A stretch of DNA of 64,000 nt from Rhizobium sp. 16-449-1b. GTDB taxonomy: Bacteria; Pseudomonadota; Alphaproteobacteria; Rhizobiales; Rhizobiaceae. The stretch spans positions 310,001 through 374,000 of the forward strand of contig NZ_JAGHMH010000014.1 of the NCBI RefSeq assembly GCF_017741935.1, in the 5' to 3' direction. The translations under genes and the position numbers were made by a program. Position 1 is the stretch's first letter. Each line of letters opens with the position of its first letter. The notes beneath the pieces were generated by a model that had not been told where the DNA came from, did not search any database, and saw only the letters and a list, made by a program, of their open reading frames with translations. Positions 57,990-64,000 of this stretch are shown here, piece after piece.

Positions 57990-58030
57990 AAAGAAAAAGG
58001 GGAGATGGGTGGTGCCCCATCTCCCCTTTT
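57990..58030 (-). terminator. Rho-independent terminator of rplU-rpmA
   Basis: A perfect 15-bp stem (57995-58009 with 58016-58030) is followed on the minus strand by a T-rich tract. It separates the ribosomal operon from the GNAT genes. Confidence 0.93.
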
Positions 58031-58097
58031 GTCTTGACTGAACCTGATACGCTCAGCCGGGTCGATGAGACACCGGCTGCTATAAAGCGCTACCGGC

Positions 58098-58367
58098 TTA
58101 TTCCGCTGCTTCCGCTTTCGGCATCACGGATACGTATACGCGGCCGTTGGCCTTCGTACGGTAGTTCACATTGCCGGCGGTGAGAGCAAAGATCGTGTGA
58201 TCCTTGCCGAGGCCGACGTTGGAACCCGGGTGCCACTGCGTACCGCGCTGACGCACGATAATGTTGCCTGCGATGACGGCTTCGCCGCCGAACTTCTTCA
58301 CGCCAAGGCGCTTGGATTCAGAATCGCGACCGTTGCGCGACGAACCGCCAGCTTTTTTGTGTGCCAT
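58098..58367 (-). CDS. rpmA: 50S ribosomal protein L27
   Basis: Eighty-nine residues, [20 protein letters not shown] onward, the family N terminus that reaches the peptidyl-transferase centre. No Firmicutes-type N-terminal prepeptide is present. It follows rplU by 34 bases. Together they form the rplU-rpmA operon that often precedes obgE. Confidence 0.98.
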   Translation of the reverse strand: MAHKKAGGSSRNGRDSESKRLGVKKFGGEAVIAGNIIVRQRGTQWHPGSNVGLGKDHTIFALTAGNVNYRTKANGRVYVSVMPKAEAAE

Positions 58368-58401
58368 TGGAGTTCTCCTTTAAACCTTAAGTCCCGTGAT
58401 C

Positions 58402-58719
58402 TTACTTAGCAGCCACGATGTCCGTGATACGGACAACGGTGTGGTGCTGGCGATGGCCGCGCGAGCGCTTCGAGTTCTGACGACGGCGCTTCTTGAAGGC
58501 GATGACCTTCTTGCCGCGGTTATGCTCGACGACTTCGGCCTTGACGGACGCGCCCTTGACGAAGGGAGCACCGATCGCGGCATCGGCGCCTTCGCCGATT
58601 ACGAGGACTTCGGTGAATTCGATCGATTCGCCAGCGGTGACTTCAAGCTTCTCGATGGTCAGCACGTCGTTTGCTGCCACACGGTACTGCTTACCGCCGG
58701 TCTTGATGACTGCGAACAT
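58402..58719 (-). CDS. rplU: 50S ribosomal protein L21
   Basis: One hundred and five residues. [20 protein letters not shown] begins the fold and [20 protein letters not shown] is the basic rRNA-binding loop. First gene of rplU-rpmA. The leader and promoter lie in the 314 bases upstream. Confidence 0.98.
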   Translation of the reverse strand: MFAVIKTGGKQYRVAANDVLTIEKLEVTAGESIEFTEVLVIGEGADAAIGAPFVKGASVKAEVVEHNRGKKVIAFKKRRRQNSKRSRGHRQHHTVVRITDIVAAK

Positions 58720-59033
58720 TTTTTATCCTTTCATGTTCGTTCCGGCTCGACCCGCATCAAACAGGTGGCCGTCTTTTTATCAGTCGATGTTAAGCAGGGA
58801 TTTCAGGGCTTTTGCCCAGGAATTCTGGCTGCCGGTGATGCCCCACGCGGGCGCGGGGCGGACAAGGCGCAGACTTATCCACACCTATTGGGTTGCGCAG
58901 ATACGCGAGCATAAAAAAACTGTCAAGGTAAAAGGATGACAAAAGGATGAAATGGCTTGAGATTACGACTTGCCAGCCCGCCAAACTCTCGCTATGAGAC
59001 AGCCCGCGCCGAACAAGCGCCGACCAACGAAGC
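58720..59033. other. Gene-free gap between rplU and tRNA-Ser
   Basis: Contains the rplU-rpmA promoter region (minus strand) and the tRNA promoter (plus strand). A single consensus DnaA-box-like 9-mer, TTATCCACA, lies at 58875-58883, and two tandem copies of aaaaggatga lie near 58930-58950. No protein gene is credible. Confidence 0.6.
58970..58998 (+). promoter_or_regulatory. Promoter of tRNA-Ser
   Basis: TTGCCA (58970-58975) and TATGAG (58993-58998) are separated by 17 bases, the ideal spacing, and lie 36 bases before the mature tRNA. Confidence 0.65.
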
Positions 59034-59123
59034 GGAGAGGTGGCTGAGTGGTCGAAAGCACCGCACTCGAAATGCGGCATACGGGCAACCGTATCGTGGG
59101 TTCGAATCCCACCCTCTCCGCCA
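59034..59123 (+). tRNA. tRNA-Ser (anticodon CGA)
   Basis: A 90-base cloverleaf including an encoded CCA end. Acceptor GGAGAGG (59034-59040) pairs with CCTCTCC (59113-59119). The anticodon CGA (59068-59070) sits in the loop CTCGAAA and reads UCG. A long variable arm (ATACGGGCAACCGTAT) is typical of class II serine tRNA, and GGTTCGAATCC is the T loop. Confidence 0.97.
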
Positions 59124-59357
59124 TATTCCCCGATGTCCGAGCCGGACACATGGGTAACAATCCGCAGGTGAGACATCGATGACAACCTCGTGCAGACGGG
59201 TTGTCGATTGTTCTAGATGCGCTCTGTTCGAGGTCGATATTTCCGAAAATCAAATCACAGGAAGCTGGCTAGCCAAAGCCGATGTCGTCGACCTCGCGTG
59301 CTTCATCAGCTCGTCGCGATCGTCGTCAAACTCGTAGCCTAGCCTGGATGGCGTTTG

Positions 59358-59687
59358 TCACCGAGCAACTAGCTGAATGCCCAGCGGCGCAGCGCCGCCG
59401 ATGATATGGAGCAAGCGGTCGATGTTGGGATGGGCGCCGGGGCGGGTTTTCGCGTCGGCGGTGTGCTCGGCGAAAAGGTCGAGGGCGTAGGTTGCGGCCT
59501 GCTTGTCGAGCATGCCGAAACATTGCTGCAGATATTGATAGACCGCGAGCGATCCCTGTTTGCCCGGCTGGTTCTCGATCGTCGCGACAATGACGCCGGC
59601 CGGGTCGGTAAGGTCTATGCGAGCAAGGCCTTCGACTGAGGGCAGCAGTTGCAGATTGTCCTTGAACGAAGCCGTGGGCTGGATCAT
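59358..59687 (-). CDS. DUF2322-like small protein
   Basis: A 109-residue cytoplasmic protein. FKDNLQLLPSVEGLARIDL, NQPGKQGSLAVYQYL and LFAEHTADAKTRPGAHPNID fit what I know of DUF2322, a family without assigned function. AAAGGAA lies upstream of the ATG. It has no obvious operon partner; about 230 bases without features separate it from the tRNA. Confidence 0.75.
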   Translation of the reverse strand: MIQPTASFKDNLQLLPSVEGLARIDLTDPAGVIVATIENQPGKQGSLAVYQYLQQCFGMLDKQAATYALDLFAEHTADAKTRPGAHPNIDRLLHIIGGAAPLGIQLVAR

Positions 59688-59781
59688 CGCGTATTCCTTT
59701 TCGCGTGGCGGGTTGGCCTTGCGTCTAGCAGCTTAGACTCCATATCGCCATGGCCCAGAACAAGGCCTATGCCCCGCCCGC

Positions 59782-60063
59782 TTACCGCTTCAGCGCGCGA
59801 CCGCTGCGGCTCTGCGAAATCGCGCGCGACTGCGAGCGCTGCACGAGGGCCTGCTGCACCTCGGCCTGGAAAACCATGACCTGATGGCGAACTTCCGCCT
59901 CCGGTAGGCCGAGCGATTCGAGTTCGCTCGCCAGACGCCGGCATTCGGTCTTCCAGTATTGAACGGCATCGGCACCATGCAGGCGCTCGAGTTCGGCGGC
60001 GCTGCGATCGATGTCGCCGGCGCGCGAGGCCACAGGAAAAAGGACGATTTCACTTGTGGTCAT
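59782..60063 (-). CDS. DUF6074-like rhizobial protein
   Basis: A 93-residue protein: MTTSEIVLFPVASRAGDIDR, then AELERLHGADAVQYWKTECR, a layout seen in rhizobial DUF6074 proteins as I know them. The middle is helical and the tail is basic (RSQSRAISQSRSGRALKR). AAGG lies 2-3 bases before the ATG at 60063; an ATG 11 codons earlier lacks support. Function unknown. Confidence 0.75.
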   Translation of the reverse strand: MTTSEIVLFPVASRAGDIDRSAAELERLHGADAVQYWKTECRRLASELESLGLPEAEVRHQVMVFQAEVQQALVQRSQSRAISQSRSGRALKR

Positions 60064-60278
60064 GGCCTTCAAACTCTTGCTTGTGTTTACCGACATCGAT
60101 TCGTTCCGTTGTGTTCGACACCATTCCTACCGAAGCATGGTTAACGCTTTCCTCCACCATCCGACGCGTTGTGCCGGGATGGTCGCGACTTGCCAGCGGT
60201 TGCGCGAAGCCGGGGGCTTTTGATCCGCCTCAAACACGGCTACACATCTTATATGTGTCAGGTGGATGGGGGATCGAT

Positions 60279-60926
60279 TTGGTACGGAAGATGATCGCGG
60301 GGCCGGTGGCAACGGCCATCGTTCTGTTTGCGCGCGCCATAACGGCCGTGCGCGCCATTTGGACAAGCGACGGCCCGACAACGGACACGTGCATCTATTT
60401 CGCCAATCATTCGAGCCATGGCGATTTCATTCTGGTCTGGGCCGTCCTGCCGCCCCGCCTGCGCCGATCCACCCGTCCGGTCGCGGGCGCCGAATACTGG
60501 CTGAAATCGGCGATCACCCGCTTCATCGGCAGCGACGTCTTCGACGCCGTGCTGATCGAGCGCGAGCGCGACAAGCGGACCAGCGATCCGATCGAGGTGA
60601 TGGCGAATGCGCTGGATGCCGGCTCGTCGCTCATTCTCTTTCCCGAGGGAACCCGCAATCTTACGGAGGCTTCTCTGCTGCCGTTCAAGAGCGGGCTTTT
60701 CCATCTCGCGTCAGCACGGCCGGATATCCGTCTCGTTCCCGTCTGGATCAACAATCTCAACCGCGTCATGCCGAAGGGCGAGATCGTTCCGATCCCGCTG
60801 ATCTGCACCGTGACCTTCGGGGAGCCGATGCACATGCATCCCGGCGAAGACAAGCAGGCCTTTCTTGATCGGGCGCGCACAGCCCTTCTCGATCTCTCTC
60901 CAAAACAGCCAGGCGGTAGCGAATGA
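60279..60926 (+). CDS. PlsC-type lysophospholipid acyltransferase
   Basis: A 215-residue membrane-associated acyltransferase. The catalytic HX4D motif is NHSSHGD and the second motif is LFPEGTRN; one hydrophobic N-terminal segment (about residues 7-25) anchors it. It would acylate lysophosphatidate or a similar glycerolipid. TTG at 60279 is preferred because GGGGG lies 6-7 bases upstream; ATG at 60291 is the alternative. It overlaps the next gene by ATGA and begins a four-gene lipid operon. It is not the housekeeping plsC by context. Confidence 0.88.
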   Translation: MVRKMIAGPVATAIVLFARAITAVRAIWTSDGPTTDTCIYFANHSSHGDFILVWAVLPPRLRRSTRPVAGAEYWLKSAITRFIGSDVFDAVLIERERDKRTSDPIEVMANALDAGSSLILFPEGTRNLTEASLLPFKSGLFHLASARPDIRLVPVWINNLNRVMPKGEIVPIPLICTVTFGEPMHMHPGEDKQAFLDRARTALLDLSPKQPGGSE

Positions 60927-61873
60927 ACACGGCCAATTCCGACCTCCTCACGCTCGTGCTCGGCATCCTCGCGGTGCTCGTCGTCGCTTCCGCGATCGGC
61001 TATGTCCTACAGCGCCGCCTCTCGCCCGATGGCGCCAACGCCTCGATCGAGAACCTGAACGCGCGCATCAAGGCGTGGTGGGTGATGGCGATCCTGATCG
61101 GCATCGCCTTCATGATCGGCCGCGTCGGCATCCTTATCCTCTTCGGCTTCTGCTCGTTTGCGGCGCTGCGCGAGTTCATCACGCTGACGCACACGAAGCG
61201 CGCCGATCACTGGGCTCTGGCGACCGCCTTCTTCGTCGTGCTGCCGCTGCAGTATTTTCTGCTCTGGACCAAGCAATACGGCATCTTCGCGATCTTCATT
61301 CCCGTTTATGCCTTCCTGCTGATGCCGATCATTTCGGTGCTGCGTGGCGACACCGAGCGCTTTCTCGACCGGATAGCGGAGGTGCAATGGGCGCTGATGA
61401 TCTGCGTCTTCTGCGCCTCCCACGTGCCGGCGCTGCTGACGCTCGATATTCCGGGCTATGAGGGCCGCAATGTGCTGCTCATCGCCTTTCTCGTCATCAT
61501 CGTGCAGCTGAGCGACGTGCTCCAATATGTCTGGGGCAAGCTCTTCGGCCGCACCAAGATCGCGCCGAAGCTGTCGCCTTCCAAGACTGTCGAGGGCTTT
61601 GTCGGCGGCGTTGCCAGCGCCACGCTGATCGGCGCCGGCCTCTGGTGGATCACGCCGTTCACGCCATTCCAGGCCGGGCTGCTGGCGTTCGTCATCACCA
61701 TGATGGGCTTCTTCGGCGGGCTGGTGATGTCGGCGATCAAGCGAGACCGCGGCGTCAAGGATTGGGGCAACCTGATCGAGGGCCATGGCGGCCTGATCGA
61801 CCGGCTCGATTCCGTCGTCTTTTCCGCGCCGATCTTCTTCCATCTCGTCCGCTACTGGTGGTCGGCCACATGA
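60923..61873 (+). CDS. CDP-diacylglycerol synthase-like (phosphatidate cytidylyltransferase)
   Basis: A 316-residue polytopic membrane enzyme with about eight helices. The CdsA signature is complete: SAIKRDRGVKDWG followed by EGHGGLIDRLDS. It would convert phosphatidate and CTP to CDP-diacylglycerol. It is longer than typical CdsA at the N terminus and resembles YnbB-type proteins. Overlaps its neighbours by 4 bases on both sides. Confidence 0.92.
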   Translation: MNTANSDLLTLVLGILAVLVVASAIGYVLQRRLSPDGANASIENLNARIKAWWVMAILIGIAFMIGRVGILILFGFCSFAALREFITLTHTKRADHWALATAFFVVLPLQYFLLWTKQYGIFAIFIPVYAFLLMPIISVLRGDTERFLDRIAEVQWALMICVFCASHVPALLTLDIPGYEGRNVLLIAFLVIIVQLSDVLQYVWGKLFGRTKIAPKLSPSKTVEGFVGGVASATLIGAGLWWITPFTPFQAGLLAFVITMMGFFGGLVMSAIKRDRGVKDWGNLIEGHGGLIDRLDSVVFSAPIFFHLVRYWWSAT

Positions 61874-62262
61874 CGACCCGGCTGCGGCGCATCGCGGGCA
61901 ACAGCATCACCCATGTCGCGTTCGCCTTCTGCGCCATGGGCGGCTGGGCGATGTTTGCAAACCGGGGCTACCCGCCCGGCCGCTTCCTGCTTGCCGGCCT
62001 CGTCCAGGGCGCATTGTCCGCCTGCCTGACGCTCTTTCTCAAGACCGCGGTCGAGCAGTTGTCGCGTCGGATGAATGGAACAAAAGCCCTCTGGGCGCCG
62101 CCGCTGATCGCCTGCCTGGCATCGAGCGCCATTCTGGCGACGATCCATGCGCTGAGCGGCACGCCTGAAATTCTGAAAACGATCGCGCTGCCGCTGACCG
62201 TCTCGACCACCTATGCGGCGATCTACAATTATTCACTGTACCGGAAGGGGGAGCGGGCATGA
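61870..62262 (+). CDS. Small membrane protein of the lipid operon, unknown
   Basis: A 130-residue protein with about four hydrophobic segments (near residues 13-30, 38-58, 77-95 and 102-121) and a basic N terminus (MTTRLRRIAGN). No domain is recognised. It overlaps the CdsA-like gene and the CDP-alcohol phosphatidyltransferase gene by ATGA, so it is made with them and may be a subunit or a flippase-like partner. Confidence 0.8.
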   Translation: MTTRLRRIAGNSITHVAFAFCAMGGWAMFANRGYPPGRFLLAGLVQGALSACLTLFLKTAVEQLSRRMNGTKALWAPPLIACLASSAILATIHALSGTPEILKTIALPLTVSTTYAAIYNYSLYRKGERA

Positions 62263-62912
62263 CCGAAACAGGTGACCGCAGGCCGTTGGCGAGCCGCGAC
62301 ACGCACTGGGCACGCTCGATTGCGCAATGGCTGGCGTCGAAATCCGTCACGCCCAATCAGATCTCGCAGGCGAGCATGATCGCGGCTGCACTCGCCGGCG
62401 GCGCCTTCTTTCTGTCGGGATATCGGACCGGCTGGGCGCAGGCTCCCTTTTTTGTCGGCGCCGCGCTCTTTTGCCAGCTGCGGCTGCTCTGCAATCTCTT
62501 CGATGGCATGGTCGCGGTCGAAGGCGGGAAGGGGGCAGCCGATGGGCCGTTCTGGAACGAGTTCCCGGACCGGGTTGCCGATATCCTGATCCTCGTCGGG
62601 GCAGGGGCGGGCATCGGGGGGCCGGGGCTCGGCTGGGCGGCGGCGGCTTTTGCGGTGCTCACCGCCTATGTCCGCGAACTCGGCCGCGCCACCGGCCAGC
62701 CGAGCGATTTCTCCGGCCCCATGGCCAAACAGCATCGCATGGCAACGATAACGGGCGCCGCAATCCTCTCCGTGTTTCAGCCGCTCTGGGGCGGCACGAA
62801 CGAAGTGCTGATTGCCGCGCTATGGCTGATCGCTATCGGCGCCGCATTCACCGCTTTCCGTCGCGGCCGCCGGCTTGTCGCAAGCTTAAAAAGTGGCGGT
62901 AGCCAGTCCTGA
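62259..62912 (+). CDS. CDP-alcohol phosphatidyltransferase with variant active-site motif
   Basis: A 217-residue membrane enzyme of the CDP-alcohol phosphatidyltransferase family. The canonical D-x2-DG-x2-AR-x8-G-x3-D-x3-D motif appears as NLFDGMVAV...G-PFW-N-EFP-D: the first and third Asp are Asn and the Arg is Val. As I recall it, E. coli YnbA has the same Asn substitutions, so this looks like a distinct subfamily rather than a dead enzyme. It would transfer phosphatidyl from CDP-diacylglycerol to an unknown alcohol. Last gene of the operon, followed by a terminator. Confidence 0.85.
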   Translation: MTETGDRRPLASRDTHWARSIAQWLASKSVTPNQISQASMIAAALAGGAFFLSGYRTGWAQAPFFVGAALFCQLRLLCNLFDGMVAVEGGKGAADGPFWNEFPDRVADILILVGAGAGIGGPGLGWAAAAFAVLTAYVRELGRATGQPSDFSGPMAKQHRMATITGAAILSVFQPLWGGTNEVLIAALWLIAIGAAFTAFRRGRRLVASLKSGGSQS

Positions 62913-63032
62913 CATTCATTCCGCGCCATTTCGCCGCGCGTACCAAAATCCGCCAAACTGCGCTTGTGGAAAGCTAGGGCAACAATAAAACAGCTCCGTC
63001 GCTTCTGTTTTCCCCGAAGCGGCCTTGAACTA

Positions 63033-63056
63033 GCCTCGCTTCGGCGAGGCATTTTT
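63033..63056 (+). terminator. Rho-independent terminator of the lipid operon
   Basis: Stem gcctcgc/gcgaggc (63033-63039 with 63044-63050), a TTCG tetraloop and five T residues (63052-63056), 120 bases after the last gene. Confidence 0.9.
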
Positions 63057-63087
63057 CTCTTCTATCACTCGCCGCCCGCAAAGCCGG

Positions 63088-63870
63088 CTATCGATAGGCC
63101 CGCTCCGAAAACACGCTCATGCCGCTGCGCACCAGAAGCTGGTGCACGAGCCGTCGGCGCATCGGATTTTCAAGCCGCGCCGCCTTGGAGCCGAGAAACT
63201 CGGTTTCGACATGTTCGAACGCCGCTAGATCGGGAGAGGCGGCAATTGCTCTCGAATATTCGGCGTGAAATGCCCGGCGGCAGACATAGGTCTTGTATTT
63301 GGTAATACAGAAAACGGCGAACTCGCCCTGCTGCTCACGCAGGAAATCGGCGACGCCAACCGTCACCTCCGGCCATGTCGGGTTGAACGTATCATCGAAG
63401 GCGGTGATGCCATGATCGGTCAGCGTATCCGCCGCCAGATGCGTGTCAGACATCACGTGATGCAGCATGTGCCCGCCATCGATGCTGAAGAAGCGGACCG
63501 GCCCCACCTTCGCGAAGATATCGGCCGGCTTCAGAAGCGTGCTGTCGCCCTTGATCACCAGGTCCTCCATCACAGGAAGCCCGAGACGGCGGCCGTTTTC
63601 GACAAATTGCAGATATTGCGCGCTGCCCTTCGTTGCACTGTCGAGATCGAAAAGGTCGATGGCAACGATTCGCTCCTCGTCACCGCAAATGCGCCGGAAC
63701 AGGAAATAGGATCGCCCGTAATAGACGCCGATCTCCGCAATCGCCCCTTCAAAACCGGTCAGAGCCTGATGCTGGAGGATCGCCAGGAACACCAGCGCGT
63801 CCGGAGGATCGATGTAACCCTCGATCGTTTGAAGATCATGAAAGATAAACTTGCGAATAGCTGCATCCAT
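63088..63870 (-). CDS. Class I SAM-dependent methyltransferase-like protein
   Basis: A 260-residue protein with a Rossmann methyltransferase core: IAEIGVYYGRSYFLFRR is the SAM-binding Gly-loop region, IVAIDLFDLDSA the acidic ribose-binding strand, and RFFSIDGGHMLHHVMSD the later motif, as in the TylF/Methyltransf_24 group. Members modify sugars, macrolides or lipids, or occur in surface-polysaccharide loci. The substrate is unknown. The remaining 130 bases of the window are AT-rich and hold nothing I can identify. Confidence 0.85.
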   Translation of the reverse strand: MDAAIRKFIFHDLQTIEGYIDPPDALVFLAILQHQALTGFEGAIAEIGVYYGRSYFLFRRICGDEERIVAIDLFDLDSATKGSAQYLQFVENGRRLGLPVMEDLVIKGDSTLLKPADIFAKVGPVRFFSIDGGHMLHHVMSDTHLAADTLTDHGITAFDDTFNPTWPEVTVGVADFLREQQGEFAVFCITKYKTYVCRRAFHAEYSRAIAASPDLAAFEHVETEFLGSKAARLENPMRRRLVHQLLVRSGMSVFSERAYR

Positions 63871-64000
63871 GCGCGATGTTTTTCCAGATATCTTTGAAGT
63901 CTATTGAAACAGACCTAACAATACACAAAGCATAGACCATGCATGAAAGCTAAAATAAGGCAGTATCATAGGTAGAAAGATTTCCGGCCACCACCAATGG

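Noticed and set aside
58875..58883. Perfect DnaA-box 9-mer TTATCCACA
   Set aside because: A single 9-mer is expected about once per 130 kb on both strands by chance. No cluster of boxes or AT-rich unwinding element is nearby, so it is no evidence for an origin.
58790..59185. 131-codon minus-strand frame across tRNA-Ser with GGEGGIRTHD
   Set aside because: This is the well-known spurious protein produced by translating the antisense of a class II tRNA gene.

Overview
The window reads as chromosomal DNA of a Rhizobium-type alphaproteobacterium (Rhizobiaceae). Codon use is GC-rich, gene order is rhizobial, and several genes are family markers: a 1154-residue pyruvate carboxylase whose sequence closely resembles the R. 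etli enzyme as I recall it, the cyclic beta-1,2-glucan exporter ndvA, the PHB set phbA/phbB/phaR, a LexA-boxed imuA-imuB-dnaE2 mutagenesis cassette, a DUF6074 protein and an alpha-r14 (NfeR1-type) small RNA. I see no transposase, phage, plasmid-replication or CRISPR sequence. A near-consensus parS site and many housekeeping genes fit a position on the main chromosome.

Layout. 1-4.9 kb: 3' part of metA, galM, then an amino-sugar operon (GntR regulator, SIS-domain protein, nagA). 5.0-8.7 kb: two tiny exported proteins, the PHB genes phbB and phbA divergent from phaR, and a small membrane protein. 8.8-13.8 kb: rpmF, a glutathione transferase, mtgA, ispA, a LysE exporter, ispG. 13.9-18.6 kb: a DeoR/MFS pair divergent from a polar amino-acid ABC transporter, with two small families of palindromic repeats. 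18.9-25.4 kb: pyc, an unpaired LuxR regulator, ndvA. 25.5-35.2 kb: metabolite genes (VOC proteins, an MFS transporter with a large periplasmic insertion, two tandem PAP2 phosphatases, leuB, leuD, a serine/threonine dehydratase-like enzyme, a CitE-like lyase, a zincin). 35.3-42.7 kb: the SOS mutasome, bfd-bfr, rppH. 42.7-55.8 kb: a conserved growth and envelope block on the minus strand (obgE-proB-proA-nadD ... rsfS-rlmH-envC-ctpA-yibQ-rppH), interrupted between nadD and rsfS by a molybdate transport locus and a small RNA gene. 55.8-64 kb: an endonuclease/exonuclease/phosphatase-family gene that seems to start at ATT, two acetyltransferases, rpmA-rplU, tRNA-Ser(CGA), two small rhizobial proteins, a four-gene phospholipid operon of the E. 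coli ynb type, and a methyltransferase.

How the genes work together. metA, leuB, leuD, proA and proB supply amino acids. pyc, phbA and phbB with their regulator phaR sit at the acetyl-CoA/oxaloacetate/PHB branch of carbon storage. The GntR-SIS-nagA operon channels amino sugars to fructose-6-phosphate. ispA and ispG belong to isoprenoid synthesis. mtgA, envC, ctpA, ndvA, the PAP2 proteins and the lipid operon act on the envelope. imuA-imuB-dnaE2 form the error-prone translesion synthesis unit under LexA. modABC imports molybdate, probably under a ModE-like DNA-binding protein encoded next to it.

The least described parts are the ynb-like lipid operon (60279-62912), the ATT-start gene at 55843, the periplasmic domain inserted in the MFS protein, the parS site next to leuB, and the three-hairpin anti-Shine-Dalgarno RNA at about 51471-51593. 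All functional statements rest on sequence reading without database searches.
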